A stretch of 64,000 bases of DNA, taken from assembly GCF_028622875.1 (NCBI RefSeq), contig NZ_CP117709.1, forward strand, positions 5,645,001 to 5,709,000, given 5' to 3'. This DNA is from Streptomyces sp. MMBL 11-1 (GTDB lineage Bacteria; Actinomycetota; Actinomycetes; Streptomycetales; Streptomycetaceae). The translations under genes were made by a program, and so were the position numbers. This document shows, piece by piece, positions 36,364 to 45,675 of the stretch (within the stretch, counting starts at the first letter, position 1; each line of letters starts with the position of its first letter). The notes beneath the pieces were generated by a model. That model saw only the letters and a program-made list of their open reading frames with translations. It had not been told where the DNA came from and did not search any database.

Positions 36364-37254
36364 TCAGGCGGGCAGCGGACGCGCTTGCCCCGGGTCGTTC
36401 AGCGGGGCGAGCAGGTCGCCGTGCCGGTCCAGCCGGGCGGCCATGTCCTCGGCACGGAACACCAGGGCGCCGGCCTCCTCGCACCCCGCGATCTCCTCCC
36501 AGGTGACCGGGGCCGACACGGTGGGCTCGGACCGGGCGCGCAGGGTGTAGGGCGTGGCGGTCGTCTTCGCCGCGGCGTTCTGGCTGAAGTCGACGAAGAC
36601 CTTCCCCGGCCGCAGGGAGCGCTTCATCCGGTGCAGGGCCAGCCCCGGAAGCTCCGCCTCCGCCTCCACGGCGAGCCGCTTCGCGTACGCGGACGCCTCG
36701 CCGGACGGGACGGGCTCCAGCGGGACCAGCAGGTGCATCCCCTTGGACCCGGACGTCTTCGCGTACGCGGCGAGACCGTCGGCCGCGAGGCGCTCCCGCA
36801 GCCAGAGCGCCACCGCGCAGCACTCCACGACGGTCGCGGGGGAGCCGGGGTCCAGGTCGAAGACCATGCGGTCGGCGATCTCCGGCGCGTCCGCGCGCCA
36901 CTGCGGGGTGTGGAACTCCACCACCAGGTTGGCCGCCCACATCAGGGAGGCCAGGTCCCGCACGACCACCTGCCGGGCACCGGGGTCCTCGCTGCGCGGA
37001 ACGGAGGTGGTCTCCACCCAGGCGGGCGTACCGGGCGGCGGATTCTTGGTGAAGAAGACCTGGCCGTCCGGCCCGTCCGGGTAGCGCAGGAAGGACACGG
37101 GGCGATCGCGCAGATGGGGCAGGATCACGCTGCCCGCGGTGGCCGCGTAGTAGTGCAGCACCTCGCCCTTGGTCGTCCCGGTGGCCGGATACAGGACTTT
37201 GTCGAGATTGCTGAGCGAAACCCGTCGCCCCTCCACCTCGGTGATCGGCGTCAT
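36364..37254 (-). CDS. ligD: LigD-type NHEJ polymerase/primase domain protein
   Basis: The 296-residue protein is a stand-alone version of the LigD polymerase domain (archaeo-eukaryotic primase fold), which fills and extends broken DNA ends with ribonucleotides or deoxynucleotides. Catalytic aspartates are in MVFDLDPG, with SGSKGMHLLVPL and VFVDFSQNAAAKTT as further family motifs. The ligase and nuclease domains of full LigD are absent here, so ligation needs another gene. The ATG at 37252-37254 begins 78 bases from the divergent ku start, and the two share a compact promoter region. Confidence 0.93.
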   Translation of the reverse strand: MTPITEVEGRRVSLSNLDKVLYPATGTTKGEVLHYYAATAGSVILPHLRDRPVSFLRYPDGPDGQVFFTKNPPPGTPAWVETTSVPRSEDPGARQVVVRDLASLMWAANLVVEFHTPQWRADAPEIADRMVFDLDPGSPATVVECCAVALWLRERLAADGLAAYAKTSGSKGMHLLVPLEPVPSGEASAYAKRLAVEAEAELPGLALHRMKRSLRPGKVFVDFSQNAAAKTTATPYTLRARSEPTVSAPVTWEEIAGCEEAGALVFRAEDMAARLDRHGDLLAPLNDPGQARPLPA

Positions 37255-37332
37255 ACGATAAGAATCACATGAAATCAGGCCAAAGCGTCTTCAATGCCTC
37301 AAGGATGCTCAACGGTCGGCAAGGGGTGAACG

Positions 37333-38340
37333 GTGAGGTCCATATGGAACGGCGCGATCTCCTTCGGGCTGGTCAGCATCCCGATCAAGCTGGTCAACGC
37401 CACCGAGAACCACGCGATCAGCTTCCGGCAGATCCACCTCGCCGACGGTGGCCGGATCCGGTACCGCAAGGTCTGTGAACTGGACGAGGAGGAGGTCTCC
37501 GGCGGCGAGATCGGCAAGGCCTACGAGGACGCCGACGGCACGATGATCCCGATCACCGACGAGGACCTCGCCCAGCTCCCGCTGCCCACGGCGAAGACCA
37601 TCGAGATCGTCGCCTTCGTGCCCGCCGACCGGATCGACCCGCTCCAGATGGAGGCGGCGTACTACCTCTCCGCCAACGGGGTCCCGGCCGCCAAGCCGTA
37701 CACCCTGCTCCGTGAGGCCCTCAAGCGCAGCAACAAGGTCGCCGTCGCCAAGTACGCCCTGCGCGGCCGTGAACGGCTCGGCATGCTCCGCGTCGTGGAC
37801 GACGTGATCGCCATGCACGGACTCCTGTGGCCCGACGAGATCCGTGCGCCGGAGGAGGCCGCGCCGGACGGTGACGTCACGGTCCGGGACGCCGAACTCG
37901 ACCTGGCGGACGCTCTGATGGACACCCTCGGCGAGGTGGACATGGACAGCCTCCACGACGACTACCGGGAGGCGGTGGAGGAACTCGTCGCCGCGAAGGC
38001 CGCCGGCGAGAGCGTGCTCCCGGCGGAACCCGAGGACACCGGCGGCGGCAAGGTCATCGACCTGATCGCGGCCCTGGAGAAGAGTGTCCGGGCGGCCAAG
38101 GGCTCCGGGGACGACGAGGGCGACGGCGACATGGCCGACGTCCACCCCATCGAGAAGGCGTCGTCGTCGAAGACGTCCGGGAAGACCGCGCGGACCACCG
38201 GAACCGCGAAGAAGAGCACGGCGAAGAAGAAGACCACCGCGAAGAAGGCCACGGCTAAGAAGGCCACGGCTAAGAAGGCCACGGCGAAGAAGACCGCGGC
38301 GAAGAAGACGACATCATCCCGCAAACGCACCTCGGCCTGA
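37333..38340 (+). CDS. ku: Ku DNA end-binding protein with lysine-rich tail
   Basis: The 335-residue protein forms the homodimeric ring that binds double-strand DNA ends and recruits LigD. The Ku core (about 1-250) starts with the family sequence IWNGAISFGLVSIPIKL. The C-terminal 80 residues are an AKKATAKK-type basic tail encoded by 15-base tandem repeats (about 38235-38300), which resembles histone-H1-like extensions that bind DNA nonspecifically in other actinobacterial Ku proteins. The GTG at 37333 follows AAGGGG at 6 bases. It is divergent from the LigD polymerase gene. Confidence 0.95.
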   Translation: MRSIWNGAISFGLVSIPIKLVNATENHAISFRQIHLADGGRIRYRKVCELDEEEVSGGEIGKAYEDADGTMIPITDEDLAQLPLPTAKTIEIVAFVPADRIDPLQMEAAYYLSANGVPAAKPYTLLREALKRSNKVAVAKYALRGRERLGMLRVVDDVIAMHGLLWPDEIRAPEEAAPDGDVTVRDAELDLADALMDTLGEVDMDSLHDDYREAVEELVAAKAAGESVLPAEPEDTGGGKVIDLIAALEKSVRAAKGSGDDEGDGDMADVHPIEKASSSKTSGKTARTTGTAKKSTAKKKTTAKKATAKKATAKKATAKKTAAKKTTSSRKRTSA

Positions 38341-38396
38341 CGGAGAGCCGCGGCCCCGCGGCCCCGCTGCCGTACGCCCCCCGTACGCTACGGCCC

Positions 38397-40160
38397 ATGA
38401 GCGCAGAGGCCCCCTCGGGACGGGTGATCGACGGCCGTTTCACGCTGCTGGAGCGGCTCGGCAGCGGTGGCATGGGCATGGTCTGGCGGGCCCGCGACGA
38501 GGCGCTCCACCGCGAGGTCGCGCTCAAGGAGGTGCGGCCCCCGGACCCGGCGCTCGCGGAGTACGACCCCGAGGGCGCCCGCACCCTGCGCGCCCGGGTG
38601 CTGCGTGAGGCGCGTGCCCTGGCCCGGGTCGACCATCCTTGCGTGGTCACCGTCCACCACATCGTCGACCCCGGCGAGGACGGCTATCCGTGGATCGTGA
38701 TGGAGCTGGTGGCCGGCCCGTCCCTGCACGACCGGCTCGCCGACGGGCCCATGGCGCCCGCCGAGGCCGCCGAACTGGGACGCGGCATCCTCTCCGCCCT
38801 CCGCGCCGCCCACGCCTCCGGCATCCAGCACCGCGACGTCAAGCCCGCCAACGTGCTGCTGCGCCCCGACGGCCGCCCCGTCCTCACGGACTTCGGCATC
38901 GCCGCCATCCGCGAGTCGACCAGCCTCACCATGACGGGCGCCCTCATCGGCTCGCCCGACTACATAGCCCCCGAGCGGATCCGGGGCACCGAGGGCGACC
39001 CGTCCTCCGACCTCTGGTCCCTCGGGATGATGCTGTACGTCGCCGTCGAGGGCCGCCACCCGCTGCGCCGGGCCACCACCCTCGCCACGCTGGCCGCCGT
39101 GCTCGACGAGGAGATCCCGCCGCCGGTACGGGCCGGGTCCCTCGCCCCGGTGCTGAAAGCGCTCCTCACCAGGGACCTCCCGGCCCGCCCGGACGCCGAG
39201 GCCCTCGACCGCCTGCTGGCCGAGGCCGCGCGCCCGGCCGGGGGCCCGGTCCCGACACCCACGGAGCCCGTACGGGAACGGCCCGCCTCCGCACCGCCCG
39301 GGTCCGTGCACGCCACGCCCACGCGGTCGGCCTCCGCGCCCCCGCCCGGTCCCGGGCCGGCCCACCCCTACCAGTCGGCCGCCCCCGCCCCCTCCCTCAC
39401 CCCGCAAGAGCGCCGGAGCCGGGGCGTGCGCCGCGTCCGGATGATCAGCGTCGCCTCGTCCGTCGTCTCGGCCGCGGTGATCGCGGGCGTCGTCCTCTGG
39501 ACGGTCGACCCGTTCTCCTCCCAGGGCTCCGACGGCGACGACCGCCCCCGCGACACGGCGAGCGCGCCCCGGGCCTCCGTTCCCGCACCGGACCCGGCAG
39601 CCGACGGCTCCGACCCCTCCGGTGCCTCCGACCCCACCGGGGCGTCCGGCTCTTCCGGAGCGTCCGACCCCACCGGGGCGTCCGGCGAGAAGGGCCTGCC
39701 GGAGGCCGAGGACCTGCTGACCCCGGACGGGGCGCGGGCGGCGGTCAAGGCGATGAAGCCGCTCATGGGCGGGACGAAGGTCACCGCCTTCACTCTCTAC
39801 GGTGAGCACGCGTACGCCGACGCGCCGCTGAAGTCCAACGCAGCGCTGTACGACCGCTTCAGCTACCGCGACGGCCGGGCCAAGAACGACGACATGGGCG
39901 GCACCCTGACGTCCCGGACCACGACGGTCGACCTGAACTCCGTCGACTGGGACGCGCTGCCCGCCCTGCTGAGAGCGGCGGAGCGGACGCTCAACATCCC
40001 GGAGCCGGAGAGCCGTTACGTGATCGTGGATCCCTCGTCGCCCTTCCACGACGACCGCCCGGTGCTGCGCGTCTACGTCTCCGACTCGCACGGCGGCGCC
40101 CACCTCACCGCGGAACTGGACGGACGGGTCATCGAGAGGAGCCCGCGCCCCAAGGGCTGA
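38397..40160 (+). CDS. Ser/Thr protein kinase (PknB-type, single-pass membrane)
   Basis: The 587-residue kinase keeps all catalytic motifs: LGSGGMGMVW, VALKEV (Lys), QHRDVKPANVLL and LTDFGIAA, and ends its kinase domain near 275. A Pro-rich linker leads to a membrane helix (about 347-365) and a Ser/Asp/Thr-rich extracellular region with SGASDPTGA repeats before a small C-terminal domain. No PASTA repeats are present. The ATG at 38397 lacks a Shine-Dalgarno; a TACGCT -10-like hexamer about 10 bases upstream suggests leaderless translation. Its 3' end overlaps the next, convergent gene by 32 bases. Confidence 0.92.
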   Translation: MSAEAPSGRVIDGRFTLLERLGSGGMGMVWRARDEALHREVALKEVRPPDPALAEYDPEGARTLRARVLREARALARVDHPCVVTVHHIVDPGEDGYPWIVMELVAGPSLHDRLADGPMAPAEAAELGRGILSALRAAHASGIQHRDVKPANVLLRPDGRPVLTDFGIAAIRESTSLTMTGALIGSPDYIAPERIRGTEGDPSSDLWSLGMMLYVAVEGRHPLRRATTLATLAAVLDEEIPPPVRAGSLAPVLKALLTRDLPARPDAEALDRLLAEAARPAGGPVPTPTEPVRERPASAPPGSVHATPTRSASAPPPGPGPAHPYQSAAPAPSLTPQERRSRGVRRVRMISVASSVVSAAVIAGVVLWTVDPFSSQGSDGDDRPRDTASAPRASVPAPDPAADGSDPSGASDPTGASGSSGASDPTGASGEKGLPEAEDLLTPDGARAAVKAMKPLMGGTKVTAFTLYGEHAYADAPLKSNAALYDRFSYRDGRAKNDDMGGTLTSRTTTVDLNSVDWDALPALLRAAERTLNIPEPESRYVIVDPSSPFHDDRPVLRVYVSDSHGGAHLTAELDGRVIERSPRPKG

Positions 40161-41757
40161 GCACCGGCTCCACCGGATCCGGGAGCAGGGGCAGGTCCAG
40201 CCCGAGCGGATTCCGCTCGATGACGTAGGTGCAGCTGGTGTACGTGTAGCCCGGCTGGACCTTCGACCCCGAGGTGTAGCTGTCCACCCGGGCGGTCGCG
40301 CCCGTGCCGTGCTTGTAGAGGAAGTGGTACTCCCCGGCCGGAAGCCGAAGCCGTGCCTTCGGGTAGCTCCTGCCGCTCGCCTTGCAGGCCCGCCGCGCTC
40401 CGACGGAGGCGCTGTACCGCTCACAGCCCGCGCAGGCCTTCAGCGTGACGGTGCCGGTGACCGGACCGGTGTAGAGCACCTCGACCGCGTTCGGCGCGTC
40501 ATTGCTGATGACCAGCTCCATCCGGGCCCCGCCGGGCCGCTTCGACGGCGGCAGCCGCTTGCCCGCCGCCGGCCGGTCGTCGGCGATCTCCGCGGCTATG
40601 GCGATGTTCCGCGCCTGCCGCACCCGCCCGTCGCTCTTGTACGTCCGCGCGAAGTCGGTCAGCGTCGTGCGCGCGTCGCCGAACCTCTCGTCCTCGAACT
40701 GGTCGACCCCGCAGGCGTACACGCCGTTCACGACACCCTTGTCGGCATCGGCGCGCAGCGCCTTCACGTCCTCGGCGGGCAGGCCGGACGCGGTGGCGCC
40801 GAGGCCCCGCAGCACCTCGGTGGCCGCACACGGCTCGGCCCCCTTCAACGCGGCGACCTGCTCCTTGATCCGCTTCCCGATCGCCGGGCCCACCTGCCGC
40901 GCGGAGGCGGAGTCGGGGAACGTGCGCAACAGCTCGCCCAGCTCCGCGCCACCCCCGCCCGGCCCGCCCAGCCGCGACACACCACACCCGTACAACGACG
41001 TGGCGAGCGGTTCGTCGGGCCAGGCGGCGAGCGCGCCCAGCAGCTTCTCGTCGACCGAGTCCGGAAGCGTCCGCAGGTAGGTCAGCGGCGCGACCGCTTC
41101 ACAGAGCCGCTTCTCGGCGTACGGGGCGGAGACGGCGTCGTAGTACGTCTTCAGGCGGTCCGGGACGAGCTTCGCGGCCCGGGAGCCGGGATGGTCCTCG
41201 CCGAGCGCGCGATAGACGTCGAGCGCCCGCTCGTACTCGCCCTTCGCCGGGCCGAACGGCTGCCGCGAGGCGGCCGAGACCCGCTCGTCCCCGGCCGCCA
41301 GCCGGTCCAGCAACATCTGTTCCCGTGCCTCGTCCCGTGCGGAGCCGTACACCACCGTCCCGCCCGCCGGCACGGCCAGCAGCACCACGCCGAGACCGAC
41401 CGCCAGGACGGGCCGCCACGCCCCGCCCAGCGCCGAGCGCCGGGCGATCCGCGCCCCGTCGGCGGCGGCGAGCACCAGTACGAGCAGATACCCGGCGAGG
41501 ACGGCTCCGGGCACCCCGTCCGGATCGGCGGGCAACGCCGCCCACAGCAGCACCGCCGTGGCGCCCCAGCACACCCCGGCCCGCACCCAGCGCCCCAACA
41601 GGGCGTAACCGAGCCCGAGTCCGGTCAGATTGAGCAGCGCGGCACCGGTCGCACGCAGGGGAGCGCCGGGCGGCGGCGGCCCGGCCGCCGGCGCGTGGGA
41701 GGGCGGCGGCGGGACGGTCCCGTACCCCTCGAAGCCGTAACGATCACCGGACTCCAT
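40129..41757 (-). CDS. Multi-pass membrane protein with helical repeat domain, unknown function
   Basis: I do not recognise the family of this 542-residue protein. A Pro-rich N-terminus is followed by about four membrane helices (37-135), then a long helical extracytoplasmic region resembling tetratricopeptide arrangements with conserved Cys (LYGCGVS, GVYACGVDQF) and a C-terminal beta-domain with four cysteines (LKACAGCERYSAS, ARRACKAS, TSCTYV). The ATG at 41755-41757 follows GGGGGG. Its stop lies inside the 3' end of the convergent Ser/Thr kinase gene, so the two transcripts overlap by at least 32 bases; a functional link is only suggestive. Confidence 0.8.
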   Translation of the reverse strand: MESGDRYGFEGYGTVPPPPSHAPAAGPPPPGAPLRATGAALLNLTGLGLGYALLGRWVRAGVCWGATAVLLWAALPADPDGVPGAVLAGYLLVLVLAAADGARIARRSALGGAWRPVLAVGLGVVLLAVPAGGTVVYGSARDEAREQMLLDRLAAGDERVSAASRQPFGPAKGEYERALDVYRALGEDHPGSRAAKLVPDRLKTYYDAVSAPYAEKRLCEAVAPLTYLRTLPDSVDEKLLGALAAWPDEPLATSLYGCGVSRLGGPGGGGAELGELLRTFPDSASARQVGPAIGKRIKEQVAALKGAEPCAATEVLRGLGATASGLPAEDVKALRADADKGVVNGVYACGVDQFEDERFGDARTTLTDFARTYKSDGRVRQARNIAIAAEIADDRPAAGKRLPPSKRPGGARMELVISNDAPNAVEVLYTGPVTGTVTLKACAGCERYSASVGARRACKASGRSYPKARLRLPAGEYHFLYKHGTGATARVDSYTSGSKVQPGYTYTSCTYVIERNPLGLDLPLLPDPVEPVLSPWGAGSSR

Positions 41758-42166
41758 AACGGTCCCCCCACCGTCGAGCCGTAAAAGTCACCCCCAATCT
41801 GCCCAGGGACGTCCTGATTCACACACCGTCGAACGGGCGTATGCCGACCGGTCGGAGGCGAGGAAGGTGACCAGACATGATCGCCCCAATGTGCTCCCGA
41901 GGTCACGAAAAATCGTTGAACCTCACCCGAACTGATGACTAGTTCGACATGAGAGCGAAGAGCGTGCAAGATCGCTCATGTTCGCTCCCTCAGGGGAGTG
42001 GCCAACCCTCAATGCAACGGCCCGAGCCAGTAACTCGGCTTGAGAAGAAAGCAGTTACCAACCGATGAAGCTCCTGCAGTGGATGTGGGGCGCTCCCAGC
42101 GCCTGATCAGCCCTCGTCGGCAGCGCATCCTGCCGTCGATCGAACGGACCGGCACCCGGGCGAGGC
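41758..42166. other. AT-richer intergenic region with nested inverted repeats
   Basis: These 409 bases have visibly lower GC than the flanks and no credible gene. A nested repeat at 41953-41987 has outer arms GAGCGAA/TTCGCTC and inner arms GAGCG/CGCTC around an 8-base loop, and CGAACT-N7-AGTTCG lies at 41928-41946. They may be the terminator of the SARP gene or operators of the membrane-protein gene. Confidence 0.5.
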
Positions 42167-45100
42167 TCAGGAGCCGGTCCTTCTCGTCTCCTCCCGCAAC
42201 AGGTCCCACAGGCTCTCCGCCTCGGCCTCGGAGCCCAGGCTCCGGTACACCTCGACCGCCCTCTTCGCGTACACCCGGGCCAGGTCGCCCCGGTGCAGAC
42301 GCAGACCCGTGCGCGCCAGGCCCGCCAGCGCCCGTGCCGCCGCGGGACGGGAGCCGGTGCGCTCGGCCAGCTCCAGGGCCTGCTCGTACACCCCCTCCGC
42401 CATCTCCGGCCGGTCTTCCGCCTCGTGCACGTCGGCCACGCCGAGCAGCGCCCGGGTGCGCTCGTAGGCGCTGTCGATCCTCCGGGCCACCTCCTCCGCG
42501 GCGGTGAAGCGGAGCAGCGCCTCACCGGTGTTGCCGTTCTCGGCGTACGCGGTGCCCATGCTGATCAGCGCGTTCGCCTCGCCCAGCGCGTCCCCCCGGG
42601 CCCGGTGGCTCTCCAGTGCCCTGCGGAAGCCGTCCAGCGCCCGTGACGTGTCCCCCATGGCCTGGTGCACCGCACCCATGTTCGTCTCCAGAATGGCCAG
42701 TTCGCGGGCACCGCTGTGCAGCCGGGCCAGCACCCGCGACTTCTCGAGGTGGTCGCGGGCCTGCCCGATGCGCCCCTGGAGGTGGTGGATCTCGCCGATG
42801 TTGTTGAGTGCGCGGATCTGTCCCAGCAGATCCCCCGTCCCCTCGTGGATGTGCAGCGTGAGCCGCGCCCGGCCGAGCGCCTCGTCGTACCGGCCCTCGT
42901 AATACAGCGCCGCCCCCTCGACGTTGAGACAGTCCGCCTCGCCGTGCAGGTCGCCCAGACCGCGGTAGAGCGCCAGCGCCCGCGCCACCATGCGCAGCGT
43001 CGGACCGGTGTGCCCGGCGGCCAGGTGCGCGCGGCTCGCCTGGAGCGAGCTGTCGGCGCACCCGGCGGGGTCCTTCAAGTCCTGGAACAGGGTCAGCGCC
43101 TCGCCCGCGCAGCTCAGCGCCTCCCCGGGCCCCGTCTGCGCCAGCACCTCCGCCGCCTCCACCAGCGTCTGCGCCAGCAGCAGCGGGTTGCCCCGGGAGC
43201 GCAGCGCCTCCACGGCCGCGCCGTACAGCTCGTTGGTCACCGCCCAGCTGCCCCAGATCCTGAGCGAGGGGGCGAGCGCGTGCGGGAAGAGCGCCGCGTG
43301 GTCCCGGTGCTCCGAGGCGGCCGTGCGGGCCGCGGCCAGCAGGTTGGCGCGCTCGGCGTCCAGCCAGGCCGCCGCCTCCTGGGCGTCGCCGAACTCGGCC
43401 GCGTACACCGACATGTGCTCGGGCTCCAGCGCCCTGCGGCGCGGGTGGGTGAGGCGGTGGGCGCGGTGCGCGGAGGTGAGGCAGTATCCGAGGAGCCGGC
43501 CGACGGCGGCGCCGCGCGCTTCCTCCGGCTCCTCGGCGGTGGCTACGCGCAGGGCGAACGCCCGGGTGAGGTCGTGCAGTTGGTAGCGGCCGAGCACCGG
43601 CTCCGCCAGCAGATGGCAGTCCAACAGCTCTTCGATGCTGCGCCGCACGCCCTCGGCCCCGCCCCCCGGCCCGAGCCCGTTGCCCCGCCCCGACAGAGCC
43701 GCCGCGGCCGCCGCCGTGATGTCGGGCCCGGGATGCAGCGCGAGCAGACGCATCAATCGGCGCGTGCCGGGCGTCAGCTCCGCGTACGAGAAGCGGAACG
43801 CCGAGACGAACACCTCCTCGTCGAGTTCGTCCAGCGGATCGCTCGACTGGGCCAGGCGCTCCAGGAGATGCCGCAGGTCCCAGATCTCCCGGTGCCGGAA
43901 GCGGCCCGCGAGCAGCGTCGTGGCCAGCGGATGCCGGCCGCAGGCGTCCACCAGCAGCCCCAGCGCCTCCGGATCGCGGGCCGTGCGGGCGGTGCCCGCG
44001 ATCCGGGTGAACAGGGCCGCCGCCTCCCGCGCCGACAGCGCGTCCACCGCCAGGGACGTGGCCCCGTCCAGTGCGGAGAGCCGGTTGCGGCTCGTCACGA
44101 TCGCCAGGCACCCGGCCGAACCGGGCAGCAGCGGGCGTACCTGAGCGGCGTCCCGTGCGTTGTCGAGCACCACCAGCACCCGGTTGCGCGCGGTCCACTC
44201 CCGCCACGCGGCCGCCCGCCCGTCGAGGGTGTCCGGCAACGCACCGCCCTCTCCTGCGGCATGCAGCAGGAAGGCCAGCGCCTCGGCCGGGTCCAGGGGC
44301 CGCCGCCCGCTGAACCCGTGCAGATCGACGTACAGCTGACCGGCCGGATAGTCCCCGGCCAGCCGGTGCGCGGCGTGCACCGCCAGCGCGGTCTTGCCGA
44401 TGCCGGGCATCCCGTGGAGCACGGCGACCGGCAGCGCGTATCCGTCGGCGCCGGCGACCCCTTCCCGCAGCAGCGTCAACTCCCGGGCCCGGCCGGTGAA
44501 GTCCCGGGTGTCGCGGGGGAGGTTGTTGCGGGCCGCGAGGGCGGGCGGAGGGCCCGGGGCCGCGGCGGCGGGGGGCGCCGGAGGAGCGGGCGCGGGCGCG
44601 GTGGGGGCGAGGGACCTGATGGTGACCGCCTCCGCCCGGGGGCCCGTCAGCCCCAGGTCCTGTTCCAGGATCCGCTGGTGCAGCGCCCGCAGATCGGCCC
44701 CCGGCTCCATGCCGAGGCCCTCCCGCAGGCGGGTGTGCGTCGTGCGGTAGAGCTCCAGCGCCTCACTGTGCCGCCCGCTGCGGTGAAGTGCCAGCATCAG
44801 CGAGGCCACCACCCCTTCCGCCAGCGGGCTCTCCGCCGCCAACTCGCGCAGCTCACCGATGAGATCGGCGTGCCGGCCTAGCTCCAGCTCCAGCCGGATG
44901 CGCTCCTCCCGGACATGGCGGTGGTCCTCCACCAGCCGCGTACGCACCGACGCGGCCCACTCGCCGGCGCTCTCGGTCAGCGGCTCGCCCCGCCACATGC
45001 TCTCGGCGGTCCGCAGCAGCCCGATCGCCCAGTCCGTGCGGCCCTGCTCCGCCGCCACGGCCGCCTCGGCGCGGAACCGCTGGAAGCGGACCAGGTCCAG

Positions 45101-45400
45101 ATCGTTCTGGTCGCTCATCCGGAGCCGGTACAGCCGGGGCGGCATGTGGTCCAGCCGGACGAGCGGCCCCACCGCGTCGCGCAGGTGTCTGCGCAGCTTG
45201 GAGAGGTACGTCTGGAGCGTGGCCGGGCCCTTGGGGGGAGGCTCGTCCCCCCAGACACGTTCCATCAGCGTGTCCACGGCGACGGGCTCCCCGCGCGCGT
45301 GTACCAGAACCGCGAGCACGCAGCGGTGTTTCACCGAACCGAGCATGTGCTGCTGGTCCCCGTGCCACAGTTCCAGAGGTCCCAGAGCAAGAAGGTCCAC
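42167..45400 (-). CDS. AfsR-like SARP regulator with NB-ARC and TPR domains
   Basis: The 1077-residue regulator has a SARP DNA-binding head (winged helix about 1-95: TLQTYLSKLRRHL; BTAD about 96-250), an Ala/Pro linker (265-290), an NB-ARC-type STAND ATPase with P-loop GMPGIGKT (330-337), VLVVLDNARD and ATTLLAGRF, and about 10 C-terminal TPR units. AfsR-type proteins activate antibiotic or morphogenesis genes, some after phosphorylation by Ser/Thr kinases. The GTG at 45398-45400 follows GGGGGG; the frame upstream has no start signal. It is divergent from a glycerophosphotransferase-like gene. No SARP heptamer repeats are obvious. Confidence 0.93.
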   Translation of the reverse strand: MDLLALGPLELWHGDQQHMLGSVKHRCVLAVLVHARGEPVAVDTLMERVWGDEPPPKGPATLQTYLSKLRRHLRDAVGPLVRLDHMPPRLYRLRMSDQNDLDLVRFQRFRAEAAVAAEQGRTDWAIGLLRTAESMWRGEPLTESAGEWAASVRTRLVEDHRHVREERIRLELELGRHADLIGELRELAAESPLAEGVVASLMLALHRSGRHSEALELYRTTHTRLREGLGMEPGADLRALHQRILEQDLGLTGPRAEAVTIRSLAPTAPAPAPPAPPAAAAPGPPPALAARNNLPRDTRDFTGRARELTLLREGVAGADGYALPVAVLHGMPGIGKTALAVHAAHRLAGDYPAGQLYVDLHGFSGRRPLDPAEALAFLLHAAGEGGALPDTLDGRAAAWREWTARNRVLVVLDNARDAAQVRPLLPGSAGCLAIVTSRNRLSALDGATSLAVDALSAREAAALFTRIAGTARTARDPEALGLLVDACGRHPLATTLLAGRFRHREIWDLRHLLERLAQSSDPLDELDEEVFVSAFRFSYAELTPGTRRLMRLLALHPGPDITAAAAAALSGRGNGLGPGGGAEGVRRSIEELLDCHLLAEPVLGRYQLHDLTRAFALRVATAEEPEEARGAAVGRLLGYCLTSAHRAHRLTHPRRRALEPEHMSVYAAEFGDAQEAAAWLDAERANLLAAARTAASEHRDHAALFPHALAPSLRIWGSWAVTNELYGAAVEALRSRGNPLLLAQTLVEAAEVLAQTGPGEALSCAGEALTLFQDLKDPAGCADSSLQASRAHLAAGHTGPTLRMVARALALYRGLGDLHGEADCLNVEGAALYYEGRYDEALGRARLTLHIHEGTGDLLGQIRALNNIGEIHHLQGRIGQARDHLEKSRVLARLHSGARELAILETNMGAVHQAMGDTSRALDGFRRALESHRARGDALGEANALISMGTAYAENGNTGEALLRFTAAEEVARRIDSAYERTRALLGVADVHEAEDRPEMAEGVYEQALELAERTGSRPAAARALAGLARTGLRLHRGDLARVYAKRAVEVYRSLGSEAEAESLWDLLREETRRTGS

Positions 45401-45675
45401 ATCGCCCCCCGATGGGTGCGCCACTTCCTGCCGCCACCGGCAGCCTCCGCACGTGTGTGCGGAACCGTCCACTGTTCCCTGAGCCACCGGTCCGGACCAG
45501 AGCGCATGGGGGCGTGAGCGGGGCGCATGCCGCAGCGCTTTCCGGCGCGCAGCTGGAACGCAGGATTCCTGCAAGCCGCCTGTCCACATCCGTGGGCAGA
45601 TGCGTCCCGGGCCGCCACCAGCCGCGGCCTCCGCGGGCCCCCGGGTCCGCGGCGACGGAAACGGGGACTGATCAG
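45401..45675. other. Divergent intergenic region of the SARP regulator
   Basis: The 275 bases contain two short perfect dyads, CCGCAC-N4-GTGCGG near 45446-45461 and GCAGGA-T-TCCTGC (45560-45572). No promoter hexamers or coding frame are convincing. Confidence 0.4.
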
